Source: Cristatella mucedo
Lineage: Eukaryota; Bryozoa; Phylactolaemata; Cristatellidae
Direction: 5' to 3'
Length of the DNA stretch: 64,000 nucleotides
Assembly (NCBI GenBank): GCA_009760855.2
Contig: WPIO01000031.1
Location: 2,793,001-2,857,000, forward strand
Of the stretch, positions 1-19,500 are shown piece by piece. The notes under the pieces were generated by a model that was not told the DNA's origin, did no database searches, and worked only from the letters and a program-made list of their open reading frames with translations. Numbering within the stretch: position 1 is the stretch's first letter; every line of letters starts with the position of its first letter. The translations under genes were made by a program, and so were the position numbers.

Positions 1-9
1 GTCAACTAG

Positions 10-130
10 TGATATGCTGGCAGAACCGATTGTGAGGGTTAGCCTTTCCAATTACTGCATCAAGCTTGGTTTGCCAAATACTGGGAAGTTAGTGTTTACA
101 TATACAATCGCGTAGTGGGGCTGCTAAGCT
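10..130 (-). mobile_element. LINE family 1 fragment
   Basis: Matches the minus-strand segment just downstream of the YADD region in the copies at 14200-14300 and 20580-20660 (ATATGCTGGCAGAACC, AGCCTTTCCA, AAGTTAGT). It is interrupted by substitutions and is not coding. Confidence 0.6.
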
Positions 131-3100
131 AAGTACGCCTTGTGCATGGCGGCGAGGAGCTGGAGCTTGAAATCAAATGTTCCGGTTTTAGGTTGATGAT
201 AGACATTTTTAAAATTATTCTATGCCTTGCTTACATAGAAGCTTTACATCACTTTTGAATGGCTCATGTGGGAAATTATAAGCTTCAAATATTCCGGTCT
301 TTATCGGAGTACATATAAATGCCAAATTTAGAAAATTCTACAAAGCTTCTAGCTTGGCATAACTCGCGAAATCACAACTATAGCACGTGCAACCTCTAGA
401 CCTATTCTCCAAGTAGTGAAATGCCTTAGGTTGACAAAGAATAATTTGATAGAATGAAGTTAGTTCATTTTCATACTTTCCATGCAACTTAAGTAAGACA
501 GTCACCATGTTAAATAATGTGATGGTGGTAAGAACCTGTGACAAAATAGGTGGTTTTGACTCTAAATTTAATTTAAACTAATTTTTGTCTATTTTTGCTT
601 ATTAGTCAAATTTCGTGGTCACAACCAAAATTTTGAGCATGTATGTTTATTGCAGTTCCATGGAAACGAATACATATTCATTGATTTTCTGAGTCTCCAA
701 ATTAGCTACACGGCTAGCATAATATCGTGTATCTGTTCCAAGCTTTAAGGATATATTTGAGATGCTGGTACTGTATAAAAATCTTTATTTAAATAAATAG
801 TTGCAAAATATTCCAGCGACCCTGTGTTAAGTAGGACTAACTGAGGTCCCTTTTGAATTAAAAGCTGTATTCGCTTTGCCCTCCCCAATATGTTTAGAAA
901 ACAGTTTCTATAGAGGCTCCGGCGTGGGACATTGCCCAACCCAGAAAAAACATCACGTATGTTTCTTGAAACTGCACACCGCGGTGTGAATTTAAATTTG
1001 CAGTATTTCTCGCATGCAAAATCAAAGCGGTGGCCTTTCTGAATTAGTATCGGAATGGCATGCACTTGAACATTAATCATGGTGGCTGCCATAGTTGTAG
1101 TGAACTGGTGAAGTTCACACTGTAATCAGCAGAATACATTTATCTATTACCATTTTCTACGTCAGTATGATGTAGTCTGTCACAGTAGAATGTTACCTTC
1201 TGATTGTAGCTCAAGAGTAAAGATGCTAACAGCTGCTGACAAGATTTTGGGTTCGAGTCATAAAGCTAGCACTAAATCTTTGTCCACTGCAAGCAGGCGA
1301 AAGCCGCTAAGGTTCTTCTGCTGCTATATATGTTATACCTTTGAATCAGCCGCCCGCTGTTCTAATCTACACTCGCAGAGCTTGGATCGAGCAATGGCTT
1401 ATGGCAACGTCATTTCCATGACAGGTGTGAAGCCCCGACCAACGGCAGTGGATTGTAAGACGGCAGCTCGGCAGCTGATAACCTTCGGGCTTTGAGGAAA
1501 TGTCCGTGTCATCAGCGGAGCCCCACAGGATGAGTACGTGCTTCAGTAGCTCATATATTTGTCGTATGTCGCCAGACAAAAGTAATTATAGTGCATCTGC
1601 TTAGCCAACCACTCGAAGGCACTCAAGCTTTTGCTACAGCCGCTCTGCTTTGCCTTTAGAAAATGACACAAGATTTCTGGTTTCTGTAAGATTGAGCGTG
1701 GCGGCATTATCGGTAGATAAGAGCTGGATTCGCTGGGTATATGAAAAGAGAGAAGCAAAGGGTGAAAAGATGAGACGCAGGTGCCACTTCTTGAGCCAGT
1801 GGCGCTGACGCCGACGTAACGCCACCAGGAGTCGTCGAACGAGTCACCTCTTAAGGCAAGTATTCCGTTTCTCTGCGCCTGAGAAGCAGTAAGGAGTATC
1901 CACGGCCTTCAGCTTTAAAGCAAGCGGGTCTCGAGAGCGGATCTTTACAATCGCTGTTGTCTGAATCAGTCGGTCGTTGCAGCTCTTCTTCACAGCGATG
2001 GTGACGTTAAGAATTCCCCCCTGCCCACCCAGTCGGTGCATGCTGTATGGTTAAAGGCAGATGCAGGTCGCGGTGTAGCGACTGCTGCGAGCTTGAAGGG
2101 ATCAGTATTATGGCAAGCAAATCACGCACCGTTCGATGGTTCGCTTTGACTAGCAGAGTGGGCCCAATTGAAAAACTTCCATATTTTGATAACATATGTT
2201 TTAATATGTGCTGCTGTGCTGTATTCACCGGTTTTTAAATAACTGCTGATTAACTGCAGACTTTAAATTCGCAGCCAGTTTGTATTTTGGATGAATATGG
2301 ATTACGATCTTAATAAAAAAAATCTAAATAGAATATGGTATCGTCGCCAACAAAAACGTACCAGAGAGACCCGGAGGAACCGAAAGTAGGGCGAGTTTGC
2401 TTAGCTGAAGCCGTTTTTCAGTCGCATGAACAAAACAATGCCCGAAAGACAGAGAAAAAACTGAAGCACTACGAATTCCCGAGTCACTTGTATCTCTGTC
2501 GTGCTCGACGGCTGAAATCTAGTTGCTTAATCATTAAGATTTCCTCAGACTCTATGGAATCTAGTAACACATTATGCACAAGAGCCAATCTTCACCATTT
2601 CATCAAAAATGAAGGCAGCCGTTAAAAGTAGCCTATTCATACTGTGCTAGGTAGCTCTGTGTCACGTGGGTAGGCAACACTGGAGATCTAGATGGCTGAA
2701 GAGCTGTCCAGCAGGGATCCACGGTAGCTGGACAATTAATACCGTCCTCACGTAAGTGCTCGGAAGTTGACGGCTCAAGCCGGCTGATGTTACATCATTG
2801 AGAGCCCGATGCACGCCACGAACCACAGAATACGCAAATTACTGAAAGCTGTTGGACCATTTACGATAGTCAAGTCTGTGGCTACGACGTAGTCACTCGG
2901 TGGTAGTAGAGGCTTACTAATTGGCAGTTTCTGACAGTCCACGACTGGATCTTGAGACCGGAAGCTCCGAGTCATGGCAACCTGACACTCTTTTATTTTG
3001 ACCGGAATCCCAAAGAATGAAGATTAGTCTCGCAGTGTCATTTTAATCCTTAATTAAAGGCTTAGAGAAGTCTGATGGCCTTGACTTCCTATTATGTGAA

Positions 3101-3922
3101 AAAATAGCACTAATATAAACCTACTCGTATAGAAGATATTTAACTGTTTATCCTTCTTTCAGCTTTAAAATTATCTTCGAAATTGATGGAAGTTTGAGTA
3201 ACACTCATTATTTCTTGACTTCTTGTAGCGGCAGCGTGCTAAATCGGTGCGATCATGACTGATTCATTACTGGCGATCGTCGTATAAGGGCTATGGCGGC
3301 TGTGTGATAATCTATGGCCTGGTTGCACATTTTCCGCAGCCATGCAATAGGCCGGCTCTGACGGTTGACTTGAGCTGTGCTCTAGCATTTGAGTCGTACG
3401 AGAGTTGTTCGGTGCTCAGCACGGCAAGGTTCTGGAAGCATTTACCTTTCGTAGCTGTTTAATAAACTTATGCACGAAACGGATATGGACTTTCCCAGCT
3501 AAAGTATGCGCTCTCTTCGCAGCGTACTGCGGCATCCCACCAGTCACCGTAGCTGCACGTATCGGCACCGCATCGACGTAATATGTTAGCTTTGGTTCCA
3601 GCATTAAGGGCTTCGCCGGTATTCGTTGGCCGGTGACATTGAAATAGCACTGTTACGAGCGCTGTGTTCACTTTGTTCTGTCTGAACGTGGAAGCCGCTT
3701 GATTGCACTTGCAGCACCGCTAGACTAGCCTGGGCGAAGCCTAATACATAACGAAACGATACTCTGGGTCACCCGAAGAGCACGTAAACGTCGAGCGTAA
3801 GATCCTATCCGTAAACTGGTAGCAGTAAGGCAGTGATCCCTTCCTAAGGCCGGAAAAAGCAAGAACTAAAGTTGAATTCCTAACTGAAGCTTGAAGAGTT
3901 ATCCATATCATACATATTCATA
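131..3922. other. Unique-looking sequence, no gene seen
   Basis: Only short overlapping frames on both strands, none longer than about 115 codons, with no recognisable domain or credible splice pairing. I see no repeat family from the rest of the window. Confidence 0.5.
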
Positions 3923-4325
3923 ATATTGTAGCGCCCTGCTGGCTTTGGCTGAATTTTAGCGCGAACAAGAGCTGTTCGGCGGCGGGCTAGAGCCCCTTTG
4001 TCCTGGAGCAGTGAGCCAGAGAGGAGCGTCAGTGCGGTTAGAGAGGAAGCGCTTAGGAGCAGGCCAGGAAGCTCGGAGACGAGCAGCGGCGATTCGGCCT
4101 TTAGAATTGGTCCGATACTCGCGGAAGCTGCTGATAGATATTGGCTGGCCTGTCAACCCCCGCCTTCCCTCTTCCCAAGAAAGAAGCGTCTGGAACCCAT
4201 TCGCCATTCAAGCTGGACGGAGGTGCCCTGCCAGTGGCCTGGGAACGGTAGTCATTCCTTTCCGTAATGGGCCAAGGTGTCCGGGCCCAATACCACTAAG
4301 CTCTTGCCCCATTGTCTCAGCCAAG

Positions 4326-4333
4326 TATTTAAG
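4326..4333 (+). promoter_or_regulatory. TATA-like box of the solo LTR
   Basis: TATTTAAG about 400 bp into the LTR, followed by a CG-rich CGAGCGACGCTCGCTC hairpin-like stretch and T-rich sequence. This is the usual setting of a U3/R junction. The role is inferred from layout only. Confidence 0.45.
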
Positions 4334-4639
4334 AGTCGAGCGACGCTCGCTCTGGGTCTTTTGCCTCGTGTCTTTTGTCTTTGGTCCGGCTCTGCGCCTC
4401 GACGCCGTCGGGCACTCGTTTCTCTAAAAGCGAGGGAGGAGGGCGGGCTGTCCGCCGACGATGGACGGAACAAGGCGAGACAGCGCTAGGAGGATTCGGT
4501 GGAACCCCACCGAATACGGTCGTATCGCGCCCGAGCTGGCATTTTGTGTGTTCTTTCGTGTTTTGTGTTTCTTTTGTGTCGTGTGTGTGCGCGCTAGCAC
4601 GTGCTCTCGGCATAGGGATTTGCCGGCGCGAGCTAGGCG

Positions 4640-4980
4640 TAGTTGGCGTGTGTGGAGCTCTAGTTCACCGGGTAGGGTTTAGGCTCCGGGTCGCGCTTCA
4701 GTGTGGAGAATTATTTCTTCCGCAGGAGTGCTTGAGTCGGCGTGTGTGGAGTATTCCGGTTGCACTGGTGGAAACCGAGTTCTAGTTCACCGGGTAGGGT
4801 TTAGACTCCGGTTCGCACTTCAGTGTGGAGAAGTACTCCCTCCGCTCGAGTGTTTAAGTGGCGTGTTTGGGGTATTCCCTCGGCACAGGTGGGAACGGAT
4901 TGCTAGTTCACCGGTTAGGGTTTAGGGTCCGGGTCGCGCTTAGTGTAGAGGAGTATTCCCTCCGCAAGAGTGTTGAACAT
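4640..4980. repeat. Tandem repeat of about 120 bp inside the LTR
   Basis: Three imperfect units share GTGTGTGGAG, CTAGTTCACCGG(G/T)TAGGG, TCCGG(G/T)TCGC, then TCAGTGTGGAGAA and a CTTCCGC/CTCCGC end. The first unit lacks about 22 bp near its start. LTRs often carry such repeats, so copy number may vary between insertions. Confidence 0.75.
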
Positions 4981-5036
4981 GCGAGGAGTGTGGAGATAAA
5001 GCTGAACTAGACGCGCAGCGACTTTGTGCGCTTGCG

Positions 5037-5042
5037 AATAAA
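5037..5042 (+). terminator. Poly(A) signal of the solo LTR
   Basis: AATAAA near the 3' part of the LTR, in the same orientation as the TATA-like box and about 220 bp before the LTR end. Confidence 0.45.
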
Positions 5043-5263
5043 GTTCAGTAAAATCCCCAATTTGTGTGTCTCGCTTTCCAATTCACGCCGCGGACTCACG
5101 ACCCCCTTTAGTAACGGTAAGCAGGTCAGCGCCAGAAACGCTCGTTTCGTGGCGGCCAGCTTATTGCGCGGAGGCGCGCACCGAACGGCATTAGGCGATA
5201 GGCTACGCCGCTAGGTAAGCGGCAGGTCAAGCTTACCCCGCCGAGCCTTCGGCGTTACAATAT

Positions 5264-6048
5264 GCATCACGTTAATCAGAGTTAATCCATAATATACATC
5301 ACGTTGGCAGTCGTTGAGTGAACCAAACGAGGAAAAAGCCGCAGAATATACAATCCTGCTGAAATGAATTTTGGCAATTGTGGAAACAGAAGTAATTTTT
5401 GCCGACTTTAGGGATCCATATGCTGCTGCCTCTTTAGGTCAGAATGTGACCTGTGGTTCCGATTTATAACTAAGAAAATGGGTAGGCGCAGTTTTGAAAT
5501 CAATGAAAAAGATTATGATTCTGTTGGCTGAGGAATTTTTGGTTATCGGCTGACTATTAAATGTGTTTCTTTATAATCTTGCTTTTAAAACGGTGAGCCA
5601 CTGGAATGTAGTTAGCCATAAGACATAATAGAAACTATATACCAACTTACAACTACAGACTTGCATTAAAAATTGAGAGCTGCCTTAATTTCACGCAAAA
5701 TTTAAATTTTGATGCAGAATTAAATAATGGCTGAAGTTGCCTCTATTGAAATAAATCGATTTTGGCATCTTTTACCCATTACGTCCCATAGCAAGCTATC
5801 ACCTGTGGATCAGCAAATGACAGGAATGCTACAAGCAAGCCAACACACTTGCATTCAAAAAGGCACCTACGCCAACCATCTAATGTTTTGCTAAGGAGTC
5901 CTAGCATTTACGACTGAGATGAAAACATGCCGAACGCCGACTGGTATTCAACAGGCACAAACAAGCCCGCACACGGCTCATTGAAGAAAAATAACGAAAC
6001 GTGACTTCAGTTTTCTTTCTATTTAGGCCAATACTCTCACGTTAGCCG
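5264..6048. other. Receptor A 3' flank
   Basis: AT-rich non-coding sequence between the solo LTR and the receptor A stop codon. It should hold the receptor 3' UTR (minus strand), but no consensus poly(A) signal was found on that strand close to the stop. Confidence 0.5.
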
Positions 6049-12962
<6,914 letters not shown>

Positions 12963-13334
12963 CCTTTAGTCTTCGAATTTCTTGTCTTATAATGAAAATC
13001 CGTATAATCTGAGTAATTAAAATAAAAGCAGCCATCAGACTACCATTTTTAAAGAGTCAAGTCAGCGTAATTTGTTACTTCAATTCGGCACACTAGTAGG
13101 CATGGTTTACAACTTTGAGGTAGCGTGCATTGCTAAAAAATAATCTATAGTATCACCATAAGAGAACCTAATCTCTATCCATGCTCTTTACACATCCAGT
13201 AGGGCTAGAGTCAATCTCCTTGGTCGTTAAAGTCAAGCAGTTTACACCAATAACAACTAGGGCAGCAGAAGCTGACGATATAGGTATTCTGTGGTGGGAG
13301 GTCTGAGTGACCAATCTTGTTTACATGCACTCAT
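12963..13334. other. Receptor A 5' flank
   Basis: AT-rich, with no clear TATA box or initiator that I can defend. It separates the receptor A start codon from the LINE at 13335. Confidence 0.4.
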
Positions 13335-14478
13335 AAGAATAATAGTAATAATAATGATAATGCACTTGATAAAGCGCCCTTACGGAACTCAATCTCTTTC
13401 TAGGCGCTTTGCATTTGGTGCGAAGGGAAACGCGATTGAATGTTGAGTAATATCATGCTTGATGAACAACATGAATAACATGGTTAAGGGTGACATGCAC
13501 AGGGTCGGCATGCCGGTGTTAGTAGCAGCACGCACAGTGTCAGCACGAATAATCACACGAAGGACGAATCAAGGGGACCCACTAAATGCTGTCGTAAATA
13601 GGTGTGTCTTTAAGTTCTTTTTAAATGTGGTCAAGTCAGGGGATGTTCTGACGCAAGTCGGGAGAGAGTTCCAGGCTTTGGGAGCATACGAACTAAATGC
13701 ACGGTCTCCAAAGGATTTAAGGTTTGTACGAGGTATTGGTAGACTGCTTGATTGCAAAAAGCAGGTGGTACGATGCCTGGCCTGATGGGGGAGTATATCT
13801 GAGAGATAGACTGGAGCCAAAAATCAGGTGACCTAAAAGTGAGCGAAAAAACCTTGAAGTCGATCCGTTGCTTGACTGGTAGCCAGTGCAGGTCGGCGAG
13901 AAGTCGTTTGATGAGTTAACTGCAACGCTCACGATAGACAAGCCTAGCTGAGCAGTTTTGCACCAGCTGTAATCGATTGATTGTATATGCCGGTAGGCCA
14001 GCAAGCAGTGAGTTGCAGAAGTCAAGACGGGATATCACAAATGCATGGGCCAACTTGGACGTGGTATCCTTATCTAAACAAGCCCGAATTTTAGCAATGT
14101 TGTGTAGCTGAAAGTAGGCAGACTTGACTGTAGAGCTGATGTGGTCGTCTATCGAGAGGTCACTTTGGCACATGACACCTAGGTTTTGAGTTGATTCAAA
14201 AGGAGATATGCTGGTACAGAAAATTTTGAGCGTCAGCCTTTCCATTTTCTGAATCAAACTGGGTTTTCCCATAACTAGTAAGTTAGTTTTATCAATGTTT
14301 AGTTTATGAAAATTTGCTGCCATCCATGTGCGGATGTCATCAATACATGCAGCATGGGAGTTGAGAGAATCCGAGGTACTCAGAGGCTGGGAGGGATCAA
14401 AGCAAAGGTACAACTGAGTGTCATCTGCATAGAAGTGAAAGCCTAGATTGTGCTCGGCAATCACATCAGCAATTCAAT
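13335..14478 (-). mobile_element. LINE family 1, 5'-truncated copy with RT remnant
   Basis: Read on the minus strand it begins at the FHFYADDTQLYL reverse-transcriptase core, continues through WMAANFHKLN, NLGVMCQSDLSIDDHIS, KIRACLDKD, RLDFCNSLLAGLP, then after frameshifts GDRAFSSYAPKAWNSLP and LKTHLF, and ends in the 3' tail and a degenerate (ATT)n at 13338-13358. This is an L2/CR1-type LINE. At least two frameshifts make it dead. Confidence 0.85.
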
Positions 14479-15335
14479 TCGAAACTCATCAATCACAGTG
14501 CAATTTTTCTTCAAAAGATATGTAGATAGCCTAAATTCAAAACACGTCGCATGTCCACCATGAACGAATGAGTGAGAGAGAGATAGAAATCTTGAGATAC
14601 TCGTAAGAAGTTATCCCCCAGCCCTTCGCGTAATCGGCACACCGCGAAAGCAGGCTTAAAAAAGCACAGCTTGCATCTCTCGTGGAGTGACCGTGTCCCT
14701 GCAGTGCCACAGATGACCTCACAATTGCCCGCCTGGCGCAAGCTTTCGCAGAAGCCCGTACAAGAAGCCGTACTCCTACCATGCCAGACTGGCATCCACC
14801 CAGAAATGACTATGTTTAAACAGGGCTCGAAAGCTTGAGCCTAACCCTCCAAATCGGCTCGGCCACCACGCCTGCTATAGCTCATGTTCACAATCTAGGT
14901 GCTCCCCACATGACCTTTTGCTGGATGATCAGCGTCATCTCTTGAGTCAAGTCTGCCTACTTTCAGCTACTTAGCATTGACAAAAATGTTTCTCTTTCTT
15001 AGATAAAGATATCGCAGCCAAGGCAGTCCATGCATAAGTAAAATCCGATAAGATTACATAAAAATATTGTATTTTTATAAATAGCATTAGCAGTAAGCAG
15101 AGGTGTCAGACCTTCTCCTGTTCCGTGGTCGTCATGGACAGGGCCACGGTCCTGGGTAAGAATTGCAAGCAGCCTCTAGCTCTGTAACAGAGCCACGGAG
15201 AACTAGAAGAAATATATACATTTGTTGACTTCCGGCTACAAAGGGGGAAGTGGCTTTATTGAAAAGACTACGTAAAATGTACACAGATCAGCCAATCTGT
15301 TAAGCTCAGAGCAACCTTCATTATGGTTGCCAGTC
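14479..15335. other. No gene seen
   Basis: Short frames only. Positions 15170-15240 are AT-rich. No match to the repeat families described here. Confidence 0.4.
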
Positions 15336-16140
15336 CAGTTCATGCCTTGCAGCCATTTAAATTTTTTGGAGCATGAACATGGCGTGTTATGTTCATGAAA
15401 GTTGTTATGAGACCTAAATAATAGCACAACGCCACGATGCTACAGCACGTGGCCTTTCGAGATGCCACGTGCTGCGATGACAGCATCTATGGAGAGCTTT
15501 ATGGTTGCACTAATGACATTACTTTTAGCCACTGCAGACCAGCAGGCTGGCTTAGTGGCAGTCGACCTGCGTGTTCTTAAAGTGGTAAATTACGAGAGGT
15601 CCATGTAGTATAGTCAGTTTTGTACTGGTATATTATCATACAGGTTGGGAAATCACCGTCTTTATGCCATTGCTTCGTCGTAGACTCGGAAGCTGAAAGC
15701 AATCCCTATCATTTCTATCGGTTTGTTATTATCGTGCAACCGATTATTTTGTGCTGATTCCTGTTCTATTTCAAGTTGGGGGCCACATGCACCTGAAGCC
15801 AGTGAGACTAGACAGTTGTTACCTGCTAAAATTGTATTGGATGAACTGTCATACATTAACCATGCAAATACTTCCCCGTAATGCCCAGCCAGGTAGAGCC
15901 TCTCTGCGACAAGGAGAGTGAGTGGTAGCTCGACAAACCTTTCAACAGCTCGACTCCCACTAACAGCTATCATATGATTTATTCGTGACTCATATTTGCA
16001 ATTGCCTAGTCGGCTTGGGCGTAACCCATGCTCGACGTAAATAAAGCAGGCAAGAACGGCAAGTCTGAGCCTGCTGCTGCTGTTGCTACAAAGTGGCTGG
16101 TGGACTCCGGCAGTAGTTGAATTTGTAAAGCCAGTTTCCA
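15336..16140. repeat. Dispersed repeat C, copy 1
   Basis: Shares blocks with 29275-29810: GCCTTGCAGCCATT, ATGTTCATGAAAGTT against ATGTAAATGAAAGTTAG, TTTTAGCCACT, CGACCTGC, CAACCGATT, and GGGCCACATGCACCTGAA against CGGCCACCTGCACAGAA. Termini are not resolved. A 159-codon minus-strand frame over 15662-16141 has no recognisable domain. Confidence 0.45.
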
Positions 16141-16261
16141 TGCCAGCTATTTCGACACATAATTAATAGGAAAGAGATGGAAATAACTAGGTACATTATC
16201 CTAGCTTTGCTTGATGCCGAATGAAAGCATTATTTGTCGACTCATCTGTGGACCATTGGTT

Positions 16262-16500
16262 AAACCAAAATTGGTTAACCTGGCATTCCTACGATAAATG
16301 CTGCTGATATGCATAACTAACATCATAGATATGTCATTAGCATCAGTTCATGGTCCAGTACCTTTCAAAGAGGCTGTAATCAGGCCACTACTCAAGAAAC
16401 CAGCACTATACCAAGAGAACTTGAGCAACTTTCAGCCGGTCTTCCTCTTACCATTCATATCGAAGACACTGGAGCGAGTCGTGGCAGACCAGCCGACATA
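16262..16500 (+). mobile_element. LINE family 1, RT N-terminal fragment
   Basis: Encodes VHGPVPFKEAVIRPLLKKPA, then NLSNFQPVFLLPFISKTLER and VVADQ, the start of an L2/CR1-type reverse transcriptase domain. Same segment as 33870-34060. Confidence 0.75.
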
Positions 16501-16509
16501 GCACCAGAC

Positions 16510-16858
16510 AGAATCAAGTCTCTTTTTCTAAGCACTCATTAAATGGTAAAAGGAAAGACTGTCAATCAGAAAAGGCTATTTCATATACAATTTCAGTACG
16601 CACAAGTGCACACGCGACAATTGGCAAGGACGGAGCCAAGGTTGCGAGGAATAAGCAGACGTTTAGCTTCTTTTTGAAAACCACCAAATTACGAGACGAT
16701 GCAAGGTCAATTGGTAGTGAGCTCAGTAGTCGGCTTTGGATGCATATGAACTGGAGGTAGGGTCTTCGAGTTATTTGAGGTTCATTGAAAGCTAGAGCAA
16801 ACGACCAGTGTCAGAATAGCAGACAGTGCGACTGGAGACCATGAGCGATAAGAAGTAA
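16510..16858 (-). mobile_element. Divergent LINE-1 subfamily fragment inserted in a LINE
   Basis: About 350 bp, very similar to 27980-28330 over its whole length, with the same edges (AGAATCAAG at one end, AGAAGTAAC at the other). It encodes a decayed version of the LINE C-terminus on the minus strand (GRAFS/PKxWN region). It separates two plus-strand LINE pieces, 16262-16500 and 16859-17015. Confidence 0.6.
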
Positions 16859-17015
16859 CTGGATTCTACATCAAAGCTGGCCCATGCATTTGTGACATTC
16901 AGTATCGATATCTGCATCTCACTGCTTGCTGGTCTACCGGCCTGTGCAATCAGGCACTTAAAGTTGGTACACAACTCTGCAGCTAGGCTTTCTGTCGTGA
17001 GTATCGCAGGTGCAT
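16859..17015 (+). mobile_element. LINE family 1 fragment
   Basis: Contains AAGCTGGCCCATGCATTTGT, CTCACTGCTTGCTGGTCTAC and ACACAACTCTGCAGCTAGGC, the nucleotide signature of the HAFVTSRLDFCNSLL and NSAARL coding blocks. Decayed. Confidence 0.65.
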
Positions 17016-17389
17016 GTCCATTGCAGCCTCATGCTAACTTGAATGAGCACTGCCTGGGGCAGTAATCCAATAGATTATGAGGTATGCATTGCATGGAATC
17101 AAAGGTGTAAGAGTTTAACCTATTCAAGAGCTGCATTTATGTACCTGCACAAAAACTGCTATCCACTAAAAGTCCTGATAGCAACGGATATTAACAAATG
17201 CCTACTTCAAGATGACCACCCACTACGTGAATTCATGTGATACGACATCTTATTGCCTACCATGGTTAAAATGTTGCCTGCAGATGGACACCATCCCTCG
17301 ATCTGAATCGCGAAGTAGGAGAGCTTTAGTCGTAAGCTAAGACCCGTGTCAGTATCATGGGTGGCCTGCAGCCTAGGCAGCATTGCGAG

Positions 17390-17545
17390 GTCAGAGTCTT
17401 AGCCGAGGGGGAGGATGCTTCCTTTTAATTTCACAACCCAGGTCACTGGCTTTTGCACTGTGGATGGCAATCCTATATGACTACTTCGAACTGATGATGG
17501 CAGCTGAGGCTGTTCTCTTCCTGCATAAATAAAGCATTTGCAACA
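17390..17545 (+). mobile_element. SINE family A, diverged copy
   Basis: CTTAGCCGAGGGGGAGGATG parallels the head CTTAGCCAAGGAGGTAAGAT of the copy at 48637-48808. GATGATGGCAGCTGAGGCTG and TTCTCTTCCTGC parallel its 3' half. The B box is eroded. Confidence 0.4.
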
Positions 17546-17905
17546 GCCAACCCTCACTTATTTAGCTGTACTAACAAAAAAGTGAGAAGGCTGTGTAAGA
17601 CAAATGGCTGAACAATCTCTGGAAGTCGCAGAGGCTGACTATTTCGTTCAACCAAGCAACCGAGAAATCAGTAGTTCATTAATCTCCTCAATTCGTCCAG
17701 TAACATATTATAGATAAGAATGCACTCACGAAAGGCACGACCCTACTGCAAGAAACGAGACGCGTCTGCTGCGATCATCTAGGAAATAAAGTAAGCCTGT
17801 ATGCAAATAGCCCAGGACTCGTCATTTACAATGCACAGCAGAAGCTCTGGTGAGTTAGTGGTTTCCGGCATGGCTATGGTTGACTTTGAGCGACTCAGTG
17901 TTGAT

Positions 17906-18195
<290 letters not shown>

Positions 18196-18779
18196 CTCTC
18201 TAGCAGGGATACTTTGTCCAAGGCCGACATCATGGGTAACAGTGAGGCACAAGTGTGGTGCTACAGAGGCCTAAGGTGCCTGCAGCTAACCAGACTAATG
18301 CTTGGTATCTGAATCCTTATGTTCAGAGATTGGTGGGCTCGCCTAGCATGCGTGCTCAGGACGAGAGCTGTGAAAGGCTCTTAAATTCCAGTTTTTGGAA
18401 ATCGTTGGCCAAATGATAGGTCGTATTGCAGTAACTGCTCACTCGAAAAACAAAAGCTGGAAAAAGGGAAGCAGGTGCAGCCGGGGATAGGACAATTGGT
18501 CTCAGCTTGGTCTTATTACAAGCAACGTCGCTGACCACAAGAGTTGAAATACAGGATGCAAAGCTTTTCAGCATGCAGAACAACGAATTTCTTTTCGCTT
18601 TCACTACCATGCTTAGCTGCATTGATAATTAAAATTAAGAGCGACCGGCGTATCCCGTAAGATAGCCATGCAGAGATTTCTGGAAATGTATTCACACATT
18701 AACAGCTACAATTCCTTCCTATTACCATGCTTCTGCCTTTCAGCCAGTGTGTGTAAATAATAATAACGAAAACATTTCT

Positions 18780-19500
18780 ATGGCATCCATACACAGCTTC
18801 ATTCGCTCTTCACACGGTCGAAAGAAAGAAAGTCAATTTGTTTGTTATAACATCCACCACTTGTGCAAACGAAGGAAAATTCCCTCTGCCATTGCAAACG
18901 CAGCGAGGAACAAGGGGTAGGCTAGCTCCTTTGAAACTCTTAAAGTTAGGGCGTGTTAAATGACTCTTGGAAGTAATTTCCAGGCTCCGGTGAGCATGCG
19001 AACTAAGGTTAAGGTCGTTCTGATTTGAGATGAGTGACAGGTGTTGCTCAACCATTGGACTCGGAAGATCAGGTTGCTCAATATCAATTCTGATTGTGAA
19101 ATTGGGAAGGATCTGTGTTAGTTAGGCCTGAAAAAGGCGATTGGTGGAGTCAAGAGTTAGTGTTAGTTTTGAAGTCGATGCTGTGCTTGATGTGGAGCCA
19201 GTACAAGTCGATGAATTTGAGCACAATGTGGTAGTAGCTTGTTTCATGACTTACAAGCATAGCCAAAGAATTGTCTACCGATAAGCATCTGAAAGCACAG
19301 TCAGGGAGGCCTGTGACAAGTGAGTTACAAACTTTGAGATGAAATGTCGCAATTGCATGGACCAACTTGGCTGTATTATCCTTATCTAAGCAAGTGAAAA
19401 CGTGTGCAGTGCTAAGTAGCCGATAGTAGGCAGATTTAAATCTAGAGATGATGCTGGTGATCCAGCAAAATGTCATTTGTGGAGCATCCAGATGGTGTAC
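18780..19500 (-). mobile_element. LINE family 1, old copy
   Basis: Minus-strand blocks resembling the LINE C-terminal half: SAYYRLLSTAHVFTCLDKDN, TAKLVHAIATFHLKVCNSLV, TGLPDCAF, LYWLHIKHSIDFK. Decayed, with no intact frame. Confidence 0.65.

Larger units (their letters stand above)
3927..5259. mobile_element. Solo LTR of an LTR retrotransposon
   Basis: The 1333-bp unit starts TGTAGCGCC and ends GGCGTTACA, which are inverted ends with one mismatch. It is flanked by the direct repeat ATAT at 3923-3926 and 5260-5263, a 4-bp target duplication. It holds a TATTTAAG box at 4326-4333 and AATAAA at 5037-5042, in the order promoter then poly(A) signal expected of U3-R-U5 on the plus strand. No pol or gag sequence lies next to it, so the internal part was lost by LTR-LTR recombination. 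The TG...CA ends and 4-bp duplication are compatible with several LTR superfamilies; I cannot choose. Confidence 0.75.

Noticed and set aside
15662-16141. 159-codon minus-strand frame as a gene
   Set aside because: Lies in dispersed repeat C, with no domain and no matching frame in the other copy.
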